A DNA stretch of 64,000 nt from contig NC_060900.1 in the NCBI RefSeq assembly GCF_014805685.1, positions 5,207,101-5,271,100 of the forward strand. Reading direction: 5' to 3'. Numbering within the stretch: position 1 is the stretch's first letter; the number at the start of each line of letters is the position of its first letter. The translations under genes were made by a program, and so were the position numbers. The notes below the pieces were generated by a model. That model made no database searches and had not been told where the DNA came from. It worked only from the letters and a program-made list of their open reading frames with translations. Positions 1 to 17,168 of the stretch are shown here, piece by piece. Source of the DNA: Silurus meridionalis (taxonomy: Eukaryota > Chordata > Actinopteri > Siluriformes > Siluridae).

Positions 1-282
1 TCTAATTCTGATCTGAAACTTCTTTGACCTATTGATCCTGTATGTCATTAGGGGGGGAAATCAAGCCTTTTTCTGTTTTATTTTCCCTTTGATTTTCTTT
101 TCCATGCATCCACAAAGAAAAGGGGAAAATAATGGTGCTTTTTCCTTTTTCAAATTCTCTCAAACTTTACCGGTAAAGCAAAAGACATAGACATACAGTA
201 CGCAAGTTTAAGCTACAGCCACATTTTAACGCTTCTAGCAGGCTTGTGTATTACAATGGAACAATGTTGTCTGTTAATTCAG

Positions 283-2411
283 GGGAGGTGTCTCTCGGAG
301 TTTGGCTGACATCGTCGTGGCAACGCCAGGTCGTCTGGTGGATCACATCAACAAAAATGAAGGCTTTGGCCTGCAGCATCTTCGTTTTCTGGTGAGCATC
401 TTCTCAAGGATGCTATTTAGATATTTAGTTTCATCTCATGAGTGTTTTCTTTTCTTAGATCATAGACGAGGCAGACCGAATGATTGACAGCATGCAGCAA
501 GCGTGGCTCAATCAGGTGACCAAGGCAGTCTATAAAAATGGGCGTGGCTCGGGGGGGTCGCTCTTCAGCAGGGTGCAGCCTGGGCCGATTACATTGGCGA
601 GGTATGAATTCATATATTCAGTTTTTAGCGATAGGGTTATACCATGGGATATTAGTCTTACAGTCGTCTGCATTTGTGCGTCTAAGTCTGTCCACACCGC
701 AGATGCCGCTGCAGAAGCTGCTCTTCTCGGCCACTCTGACGCAAAACCCTGAGAAACTGCAGCAGCTGGGCCTCCACCAGCCTCGTCTCTTCAGCTCCAC
801 ACACGGTTCTGCGAGCGAAGAGAAATTCAACTTTCCTCAGGGCCTGACTGTGAGCATCAGATAAACATCTGCGCTTCACAAACACATCAACACTCTGATG
901 CTCACCTACCGCTCTGTTTTCCGCAGGAGTACTACGTCTGCTGCACGTTGAGCAAGAAGCCGCTTCTCATTCTGCACTTCCTGCTGCGCCTGAAGTTCAA
1001 TCCTGTTCTGTGCTTTACAAACTCGAGAGAAGCAGCACACAGGTAGCGAAAGTGATGCTCACTTGTTTAGTTAATAGAATTTTGTCCCTCGAGATACAAA
1101 AAAAGGAAGAAAACGTCACCTAAATATATTCATCAATTAGCTTTGAGCTTTTTATGAATTATTTTGTCAAATAGATGCAGGGATTTATTCATTCATGCTT
1201 AAAGTAGAACTATAACAAAGGAGAAATCGCTCTCTTTTTTTATTTTGTCAATCTGTCTCCTTTTGTCTCCATCTTTCTGCACCTCCATGTTTCCCCTTCT
1301 GTCTTCCTTTTCATCTATCTGCCTCTTTTTGTTTTGTTTTCTTCTTTGTCTGTTCTTCTGTCTCCTTCTCTCCACATCTCCCTGTCTATCTTTCTCTTTC
1401 TATATCTGACTTTCTCCCTCTCTTCCTCTCCATCTGTCTCCTTCTCTGTTTCTCATTTTTTCTGTTCACCTTTCTCACGATGCCTCTCTTGTTTTGCCTT
1501 TCTCCCTCTCCCTGCCCCTCTATCTGCTTCTCTCCCCCTCTTTTTTTGTCCTTCTTTGTATCTTTGTCTTCTATCTCTCTTTCACGCAGGCTTTTCTTAC
1601 TGGTGAAGCTGTACGGTGGTGTGGAAGTGGCAGAATTCTCCTCCCGACTGAGTCCCAGCGAGAGACAGAAGACCCTCAAGAATTTTGAACAAGGGAGAAT
1701 TCAGCTGTATGTTTTCCTCTTAATAAGAAATCCTCCACCCTATTGGCACGTGCGAAGCAACTCATCAGCATCGTCTCTTCCGCAGGTTGATCAGCACCGA
1801 CGCAGCGGCCAGAGGAATCGACATTAATGGAGTTAAATGCGTCATTAATTACGATGCTCCTCAGTACACCAGGACGTACATCCACAGGTTCGCCTATTGC
1901 CTCGTCATCTCGGATATTTGCTTTAAATCCGTTTCAACTGGCAACAAGCAGAGCAGAGGTCTTTTGATTGTGTTTAATTGATGTGGCTGTGTTTCAGGGT
2001 GGGAAGAACAGCGAGAGCTGGGAAAGCTGGTGTGGCTTTCACTTTTGTCCTAGGAGTTCAGGTGTTAATTATGCTATATATTCGGTTTGTTGGTTTCTTT
2101 TTTGTGTCATAAAAGGTAAGAAAGTAATTACAAAAGGCCTTTGTGTGTGCATGTGTGTGTAGGAGGATAAATTTGTAAAGATGGTCCAGGACTCCGGCAG
2201 TCCGAGTTTACAGAAGCAGACCATTAAACCGGAAAGTCTCAGAGGCATGGAGAGCCGCTACGAAGAGGTTTTAAACGAGCTGGGCAGAGTTATAAAGGTA
2301 AATGTTTTTTTTATTCATTAATTTATTAATTAATTGATTGATTAATTACTTATTATCAATTCTTTTTTTTTTTTTTTCTTCAAGGAGGAAAATGCCAAGA
2401 AGCGTTTCTGA
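283..2411 (+). CDS. ddx51: ddx51, ATP-dependent DEAD-box RNA helicase (3' part; 5' end outside window)
   Basis: Nine exons join in frame: 283-391, 459-601, 687-849, 927-1042, 1590-1706, 1786-1887, 1998-2061, 2163-2297, 2385-2411, about 324 residues ending at TGA 2409-2411. Helicase motifs appear in order: Ib VATPGR, II DEAD ([11 protein letters not shown]), III SAT ([14 protein letters not shown]), the motif IV region [18 protein letters not shown], and [12 protein letters not shown] split across the 1887/1998 junction. The C-terminus ends KKRF. The family is the DDX51/Dbp6 group, nucleolar helicases needed for 60S ribosomal subunit and 3' 28S rRNA processing. Missing 5' parts are the N-terminal extension, the Q motif and the Walker A motif I. 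The acceptor before 687 (CTAAG) was chosen because it alone keeps frame with the donor at 602 and gives an uninterrupted [17 protein letters not shown] join. The stop lies about 70 bases before an AATAAA at 2480. Confidence 0.95.
1225..1588 (+). repeat. Long polypyrimidine tract in a ddx51 intron
   Basis: About 360 bases of nearly pure C/T sequence (TCTCC, TCTGTC, CTCTTT words) fill the intron between the exons ending at 1042 and starting at 1590, and run into the acceptor. Such tracts can form triplex DNA. Here the tract also supplies an exceptionally long polypyrimidine signal before the exon at 1590. Open frames over it are compositional artefacts. Confidence 0.85.
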
Positions 2412-2479
2412 GTAGACGGATGCAAGAGTAAATATTTGTCTCTCTCGTGATGTCCTTGTTCCTGCTTCTTGACTTTTTC

Positions 2480-2485
2480 AATAAA
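2480..2485 (+). terminator. ddx51 polyadenylation signal AATAAA
   Basis: A canonical AATAAA lies about 70 bases after the ddx51 stop codon. The short 3' UTR and position fit a cleavage/polyadenylation signal for this gene. No transcript data can be seen here. Confidence 0.7.
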
Positions 2486-2810
2486 AAATGATGTGTTGAT
2501 TTCTTTATTATGTGTATAGTGTCATTATTTTCACTCTGTTCAAATATGTGTCTTACTCTATAATTTTATTTCAGATAAAATAAACACAAAATTCGTTCAA
2601 TTGTTTAAACTATATCCTGAGATTTATGAAGGAAGTCAAAGCAAGTTTATTCAGATTTAAGGTGACATTTTTGGTGGCCTGAGTTATCAAGGTAAAAAAA
2701 AAAATATATTACTGATATTATGCCAGATACAAACTTGGAAATATTGTTATGGCATTGCATCTTATAAAACTTATTAACAGATTATTTACTTATTACTTCT
2801 CTATTTGCAT

Positions 2811-2993
2811 TTCTTTTTTTTTTTTACTTCAAGGAGGAAAATGTAGAGAAGCATTTATAATGAGACGGTTGCAAGAGTAAATATTTATCTCTCTCTTTGT
2901 GCCCTTTGTTCCTGTACAGAGTTTGTCATTTTTGATAATGTTGATTACGTGTCATTATTTTCACACTGTTCACATTTTTACAATAGTAAAATA

Positions 2994-3081
<88 letters not shown>

Positions 3082-3172
3082 CACACACACACACTATATG
3101 AAACAACATTTTATAAGACAGTATTCTATACATTTTTCTAACCCTAGACCTATATTCTGAGATTTATAAAGA
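2811..3172 (+). pseudogene. Decayed tandem copy of the ddx51 last exon and 3' UTR
   Basis: From the T-run at 2811 the sequence repeats that around 2362-2640. The CTTCAAG acceptor, a GAGGAAAATG exon start, the GCAAGAGTAAATATTT 3' UTR block, GTGTCATTATTTTCAC and the CTGAGATTTAT block all recur in order. The exon copy at 2834-2860 would read EENVEKHL then TAA, against EENAKKRF in the functional exon. A (TA)n expansion at 3001-3079 splits the copy. It is most likely a non-functional local duplication, because the true exon at 2385 is intact and has the poly(A) signal. Confidence 0.8.
3001..3095. repeat. (TA)n microsatellite followed by short (AC)n
   Basis: About 75 bases of uninterrupted TA dinucleotides are followed by a short AC run. 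It sits inside the duplicated ddx51 3' UTR segment. Confidence 0.95.
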
Positions 3173-4930
3173 AAATATATTGCCTAATGCACAAAACCTG
3201 ATTTTGTGAGCATTAAGAGTCAAGTTGAGCTGAATTGAGACCATGTCTTGCTGCGCATGCGCGCTCTTCGACGCTTCTAACTGATGCTTATTCCGGTATT
3301 TTCCGGTGAATCGGTGGTCATTTGATTCAGCTCGTTTAAAAGAGTCGACTCTTTTGGCTCTTACACCGTCCATACGTTGGCGAGATTTTGATTAGTGATT
3401 GCCAAACTTAATTATTTAATAAAATATTTTTAAGAAAGGTGTAATAAACTGTACCAAACTTAACATTTAATAGATAAATAATTATACAAAGTAGTAAGCA
3501 AACTGCACATGACATTTTACATATTACACATTAAAGTGATTGTGTTTTAATGACAAAATACATTTTCATTTATTTTCATTCACTTGGCTACATAAACATG
3601 AAATAATATAATAAAACACAGTCCTCAGGGGCAGCAAGGCCTTCTCTGCTGGCCTAAACTAAATTTCATAGCTTTCTCTTTTTTCTCGGTTGTGCTGCTT
3701 TCTGTAGTGTATGCTTTCTATTTAATCTTATTTCAGCTATCACTTGTTGCCAGGGTCAAAGAAACTGCCTTGAGGCCTTCAGAATCAACAGCATGGACAA
3801 GACAAATACATGACAATGAAACTGTTGCTTTAATTAACCAATCAGATTCAAGTTGGAGACACCAGGGCCATCTAGCAGGCGTACAGTAACGTCGCCATTT
3901 TCATGTCCTTTGGATGGTCAGATAGCACAATAGTCAGAGCTCTCAAACTGCATCTGTATTAAACTGTGCAAACTCAAATATATACCTTTAACTGTTTTCT
4001 CATTCCACGATGGCTGGCAGAGGAGAAGAAATTGATTTGTTTGCAGATGTACTTATTTGCAAACAGAATTTTTAAGAAAAGCTGAACATTGTGAGAAACA
4101 ATTTAAAAGAGTTATTAAGCTTTTTTTATTACCTGTTTATACTTTTGCATTTTCCTTCCTGTGGAATTTTCTAAAAAAACCCACACACAATCTGCCATCA
4201 TTTCAAATCTCCAAGGAAACTGTAAACTGTGGTCTGAGAAATTCAAAATGTATTCAAAATACACAGAAAACCCAGGTTAATATTGATGATTTTGCTAGAG
4301 ATGTATGCAGGAAGTGCAGCTGAGTCAGGGATGGGTAGTATTTATGATACATGTATTTCAAATATAAAATTGGATTTTGTCATTTGTATTTGATAGGGTT
4401 GAGAAAAATGGCTTCATATTTTTAAATCAAAATACTTTAGTGTATTGTATTTTTGAAGTTTTAAATCACTGTAAAATACTTTGTAAGACGTCTACATGAT
4501 GACATCATAAAAATGCTGCATCTGATTGGTGCCTACTCAGTAGTTTTCCCAGACTTGTTGAGATTAGAACAGAAAACTGATCCATATGGAAAAAGGTGGT
4601 CAAGGTTAGAACAGTGGAGACTGCCAGCTTCCAAATAGGTGTCCAATAATGGATAAATAAATATTTGATTGCTGAATATTGTACCCTATTTGAAGTAGCT
4701 GTTTAGTAGGATCATGATTTTGCATACCATTTCATGAATGACTGAAAGACACATGATATATTATATTGGCATCAGTTGTCTTCTTGTGAATGACTTTTGC
4801 TTGTCATTGAGTAAGTGTTGCTGATGCGAAGTAGCCCTTCGTTACCAAACACCACACATAAGTGTCGGCTCTCGACTGAAAGATCCGACTCAAAGAGTCG
4901 ACACATCGTTGCTGCGAGATTGAATAAGAC
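3170..4930 (+). mobile_element. Probable decayed hAT-like DNA transposon relic, no intact gene
   Basis: No full reading frame is present. Similar motifs in inverted orientation lie near the edges: GTCGACTCTTTTGGCTC around 3344, and the reverse complement of GACTCAAAGAGTCGAC around 4885. At 4011 an ATG opens MAGRGEEIDLFADVLICK and then a stop, which resembles the start of ZMYM1-like hAT transposases (recognised loosely, not by alignment). At 4330-4480 there is a TTTGTATTTGA / AAATACTTT palindromic-type block common in vertebrate hAT elements. Boundaries are approximate and the family assignment is inference. Confidence 0.4.
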
Positions 4931-6300
4931 GGGGTTTGGTGACGGATGTAAAGCTTTTTGTTCTGCGTGATCGGAGATAGCTGATCTGTTTACATCGGTA
5001 AATAGGTAAGAATATGACTGTATTAGTTCTGTTTTTGTCTGTAAATAAATAAATAAATAAAGATAAGACGGCGCGCGAACGGGGCTGTGTGTTTAGCGAG
5101 CTAACTTAGCTTGTTTGCCCTTATGCACTTTATTGCTTCGTTATTGCTTCGTTATTAGCCGTTTTACTTGCTTAATTACCACCAGTTTGATTTGTAACTG
5201 CATATTATACGTTATTATTTGCTCACACACATTACTTTGATTGGTGTTTGTCCATTAAAATTCTTTTTTCCCCGTTTTCCGTATTTTAGTTAAGTCCCGC
5301 CCTTCGCTTCTTAGGATTGGCTAGAATTTCAATCTCGCCTGCAGAAAGAGGATTTTAATTGGCGCGTTGCGTTTCTGCAGCAAATCAAAGCACAGGGGCG
5401 GGGCATAAGGTTGGTTTGTGGACGTGTGGCTTGTAGTCGTTAGTCAACAATCTTTTCAACATTACCTGCTGTATTACATGTACATTTATTCAGGCGATTA
5501 AACTTTATTTAACTGCAGCAATATGCAGCAGTTTATGTTGTAGTAAGATTTATTTGGCTCCATTATCTCTTTAAAAGAGATCTGGCTGAGAAATTGACTG
5601 ATCTATCTATATCCATATCCATGAAGTAAAAAATAAAAAGTCTTTAAAAAGTCACCTTTTAACTCTAAACACATTCAAAACACCACAAAATGTACCAAAG
5701 TGCTGAATAATAAACTGATCAAAATACAATGATAGTTACATAAGGCAACAAGGAAAAATACTTAAAACAGTTGAATTTATTGAAAAACTCTAATAAAAAA
5801 AAAAGATTTTTTTTTTTCTTGAGTTTATTGAATACACTTATATCCATGTAGATCAGAGGTGCACAAACTTTTTTTCTATAAAGGGTCAAAAATCAAACTC
5901 AAACACACGAATGTTGCATTATGCTAAACGTTATATGAAAGTCAAAGTAGTTCCTCTTATGTATGATTTCATAATATGTGTAAATAAATAGAAAAAAGGG
6001 CTCTGATTTCTGCGTAACCAAATGCATTTAAATTTTTTAATGTTCCAGTTTAGTCAAATGTGTATATGCATTGAGAAACGATCCAATTTATTGTCCAATA
6101 GATTTCCTCTAATGAGAGTCATTACATCCTTATTTTTCCCCAAAAGTTTTTCCCACATTTTTTTTCCTTCTTGTATATGGCATGGTGAACCAAATTAAAG
6201 GTAAGGGCATGGGACCCTAGTTTAGGCATCTCTAATGTGGACAGTGAGAGTATTCCTTGTTTTGTTTTTTTTTTTTTTTTTTTTTTTTTGCAACCTGGGT
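4931..6300. promoter_or_regulatory. CpG- and CCAAT-containing intergenic segment, candidate golm1 promoter / 5' noncoding exon region
   Basis: 5050-5110 is locally CpG-rich (GGCGCGCGAACGGGG). 5296-5405 contains CCCGCCC, two inverted CCAAT boxes (GGATTGG near 5314, AATTGGCG near 5357) and a GGGGCGGGGC GC box at 5395-5404. A donor-like AAATAGGTAAGAA occurs near 5000. The golm1 coding exon at 8464 begins at an acceptor, so an upstream noncoding exon must exist, and this is the most promoter-like stretch between ddx51 and golm1. From about 5450 to 6300 it is plain AT-rich DNA with a poly-T run at 6263-6289. Linking it to golm1 is inference. Confidence 0.4.
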
Positions 6301-6696
6301 GAATCATGATCTATCACATTGAAGAAACTGGACTGTCCATGCACTTACCTTCCAACACCTTTTTTAAGACTTTGCACATTAAACTGTTGTAAACCATTTG
6401 ATTTGGCAAGTATTCAATCCGGAAGCTTCCGTCAATAAATCGGACGAGTAAAACAAGCACTTCCAAACAAAACAAAAAAGTATTGAGGTTTTTCTCCCCA
6501 GTCTGTTCTGTCAAACAGTTTGCTCACCAGCATGTTTGGCTGCACAGTTTGCACAGTGAAAGCGAGTTATGAATCTTATCCTTATCCCTTAACTCACAGC
6601 CTACCTGCTTTATAATAAAATAAATCATTAACAGCCTTGATTTTAAACAATTGTTCCCTAATCCAGTGACTATTTTTTACTATCTTGCATGTCAGG

Positions 6697-6852
6697 ATGT
6701 TTTCAATATTTGTATTCCTGGAGAAAGCTGATCACCAGAAGTTTATTGACATCGGCTGTACAGGAAAACAGGCGGATTGTTCAAATCTGGTGGAGATTCT
6801 GAAGCTCGTGGCCAGAAAAGTGTACAAAGTAAAAAAAACAAAACAATCATAA
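6697..6852 (+). other. Unrecognised exon-like open segment (51 codons)
   Basis: An ATG at 6697 follows an acceptor-like TGCATGTCAG. The frame stays open for 51 codons (starting MFSIFVFLEKADHQKFIDIG) to TAA 6850-6852. A donor-like ACAAAGTAAAA lies inside its end. The composition is protein-like rather than repeat-driven, but I recognise no family. Just upstream, on the minus strand, another exon-like stretch around 6345-6480 ends at a strong donor (GGAAG|GTAAGT, about 6349). They may be relics of a transposon gene or chance. Confidence 0.25.
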
Positions 6853-8283
6853 CGTGTGTGAAATAATCCATCCTCTGACTTCAAGTGGCTTCAAGTGGCT
6901 TCACCTGGTGCATTCACACACAATTACATTTAAGAACGGCTTGCACTTGTTTAGGTAAAGTGTATTTGCAGGGTGAGAGACCGAGAGATCTTAGGGATGA
7001 TTGTGGCATGCTGATAATTTCTAATAATTTAAATAGTGTGGTTTATCAACCAACCTTTAGGTGGAAACTGATTAAGACAGTGAGGTATGTCTGTGTTGGG
7101 TACATGGACATGTTGTTTAAATAATATCGGGGGTAATACGGACTATAGTCACAAATCACATTGTGTGTAATCAGCAAAAAGCTTCTGGAAATGTTCTGAA
7201 TGTGCCGCAGGGTAACGGAGCGTGTGTGTGTTCTGTTGTTGCAAAAACTATATTTAACTATGCTTTGTTTATGTAGATTGATATGACTGAGTTTAAGAGG
7301 AAGGGCATTAGTTTGTCCTCTTTATAAGCCATAGAGACACATTCAGACATCTGGGGGAAGTTCATTTTACTACCTCAATGCCAGAACAGTAAAAAGCTTT
7401 GATGTATACCTACCTCTTACCCTGAGAGAGGGTGGGACCAGTCAAGGAGTGCTAGATGAATTTCTCTTCAATATAGAATATTTGTTTAATATATATATAT
7501 TTAATATATAATCCATTTAATATTTCTGTTTAAACCATTAATTGTTAAGAGCAAAATCCCAAAATGTTTTCCATATAGTGAACCACGGGACTGATTTAGA
7601 ACCTGGTGTTTTAGAAGCGTTCTTCAAATAGATGCCTTTCCATTGTCTCTATTCATTCTGCCCTGAGACAAAAGTCAGTCATTCAATTGTTCTTTTCCTG
7701 CCCTTTCAAGTGAAATATTGTCCCATGTCAAGCAGGTGACCGTTGGCGAGAAGGCGTGAAGACATTGAGCAATGTTTAACTTAATGCAAATAAAAGAATG
7801 AATGGGTGACGAGCAAAGGAGTCTTTCTTTCCTTTTGCTCGGTTCCCAGCTGCCCAGTCTTGTAAATAGTGGCCGATAAAGAAGCAGCACCGTTGTTTTT
7901 CGGCTCAAAACAAAGCAGACCTCATTGGGACACTACACCGATGATGATGACGGGTTAATGACTGTGCTGCTTGACTGCGACTCGAGGCAATTTGTTTTTA
8001 TTCATTTATTTTGGATGTACAGATTAATAGTCTAGAAAGGAAATGCTTTCAGGGTACGTGATGAAATTAAAGTACATAATGAAAATGTGTATTTTTACTC
8101 AAAATCTTAAGGGCCAAAATGATTGGGTTTTTTTTCCCCCCATACAAAAATAACCGACCTTTCCGTCTTGGCTTGAAGAATTGTGATCTAGATTTACATC
8201 TTGATTTTAGAGAGATCAGTAGAGAACAACAAAAACAAGCCAAACAGCTCTGACCAGGTTTAAAAAAATAAATGATATATACA

Positions 8284-8323
<40 letters not shown>

Positions 8324-8463
8324 AAATATATAAATGCAAATGATTGAAGCGCCACCCAGCTGACGGACACGCGAGTGCTTGTGACAGCGGTGTCGAAATT
8401 TCATAACAGCTGTGGCACATGTAACACGGTTTTTCTTGATCTGCATCTTGTGTCTGCTTGCAG
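6853..8463. other. Intergenic / 5' intron region with no recognisable gene
   Basis: Mostly AT-rich unique sequence. It holds a short (TA)n at 7488-7500 and a (TA/CA)n block at 8276-8320. No coding signature was seen on either strand. If golm1 has an upstream noncoding exon, this is its first intron. Confidence 0.5.
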
Positions 8464-8498
8464 TGGCGCGCTAACCGCTGGAGTGTTCCACCAGAGGG
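8464..8498 (+). promoter_or_regulatory. golm1 5' UTR within the first coding exon
   Basis: An acceptor (CTGCTTGCAG, ending at 8463) precedes this 35-base leader, which runs directly into ATGATGG. The 5' UTR therefore continues in at least one upstream noncoding exon not firmly located here. Confidence 0.6.
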
Positions 8499-15659
<7,161 letters not shown>

Positions 15660-17168
15660 CGCATCTGCAAACACACACCCACACTTGTGCCTGGGAAAAG
15701 GAATTTACCCTCCATTCAGCTCCTGCTGGGCTCAACCATTGTAACCCCCGGACCGGCCAAACGAATCCGGTTTAACAGCAAGGAGGCACAGAATTTAAGT
15801 TACTGTCCAGTTTCGCTGGTGTTTCTCCTCACGTACGCCGGGTCTCTTACACGTTGCACGTGATGAACATTTTTTTTCGACATATCAACCAGTACAATCC
15901 AGCACTGAACCATGTTTATAAAGCTAAAATCTTTTTTTTTTTTGTGTTGATGTTCTATTCTTTACACTGAAAGCAAACTTGTGGAAGTTTCACTCAAATC
16001 TCTGTGTCTTAAACTGCTCCCGTTGTCCGAGGAAACCTTTTGCACCTGCACCCTGCTTTAAATGCTGGAAGAGGCAAAGTAGCGCTGGAATGTGGAAAAT
16101 GTAGGTCCTGGAGATCTTTGGAGTACAGCGTGTATAGTGTAATCAAAAATCCTGTGCATTGTGTGAGGTTTGAGATCCAGCCCCAGAGCTTTCTGCATTG
16201 CTAAACCTGGACATGCTAAACTATTTTTCCATAACCGTATACCCCAAAAGAAATTTTATAGGTTTAATTTAAACCAGACATTTATATATTTTCAGTCCAT
16301 TAAAACGACATTAATGATATAGCAGCTATACAGCACTCAACCTTCTCTCCCTCCCTAAGTGAATAAGGCAGCCGACACTGGAGACTCCTTCCATAAAAGT
16401 TTATCATCTAAAACTGTAAATATGCTCTTGATCATATTCGTTTTTTTTGTATAGATTTTAGAATCGTTTTACATTAATTTACTTCCCACTTTATCCACAA
16501 CAAGCTGCTTTTTGAAACTCTGAAAAGGTTTGATTGTTGAAACTCCCACAAGCTGAGCGCAGCTTTTTCCACAAATCCTGCTAATCTGAATGTATGACAA
16601 TTGATCCAAGGATGGCCTTTAACTTTTTCCCACTCTGCTGAAATCTGTCACTTCGTGTGCTTGTTGGGAATTTTGTAGGGGTCAGGGGGAAAAAAAAAAA
16701 AACTAGACTGTAGATTCAGACTTTGTATTGGCAGAGAAAAGGAGGTGGGGTGGATAAATAAGATTATGTTCTGATTAATAATTTGAATTAAATCTAATAC
16801 CAAAAAGCTGCCTTGAGAGTTTTTCTTTTAACAAAAACGGGGGGTTTTGAAGGAAAACGTTTGGCGTGTCATTTTAATTCAAAAGTAACAAACCAAGACA
16901 GATTTTCACACATGCACAATTTGATGGAAATGACCACACACACACACACACACACAATGAGATCTGGACTTCGAGTTACAAGAACCTTGGTCTGTGGAAC
17001 AGTTCTCTCGAAATGAGGAGGAGAAATTCGTTCACCCAGTGGACTTTACAGTCTTTAGTCACGCTGTGATGTCCGGATTGGGCGACGAAGCAACTCGACG
17101 TTAACTGCAGACGAACAAACCGGTCATGTGACCGCAGCTGAGCTGGCGATTGAGACACAGACTCGTTG
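15660..17168. other. Shared 3' region of convergent golm1 (+) and naa35 (-)
   Basis: The two stop codons (15659 plus strand, 17169 minus strand) are about 1.5 kb apart, so the 3' UTRs of both genes must lie or overlap here. I found no canonical AATAAA for golm1. ATTAAA variants occur at about 16301 and 16788, and minus-strand ATTAAA (TTTAAT) at about 16263. A short (CA)n is at 16937-16957. No coding signature. Confidence 0.5.

Noticed and set aside
664..702. ddx51 exon starting at the CTTACAG acceptor ending at 663, or at ATG 703
   Set aside because: Both are out of phase with the donor at 602; the acceptor ending at 686 restores frame and gives a conserved-looking join.
8216..8446. Membrane-like ORFs rich in Cys-Val or Thr-His (also 10136, 46840, 48563 and others)
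   Set aside because: They are translations of (GT)n/(AC)n or (TA)n microsatellites.
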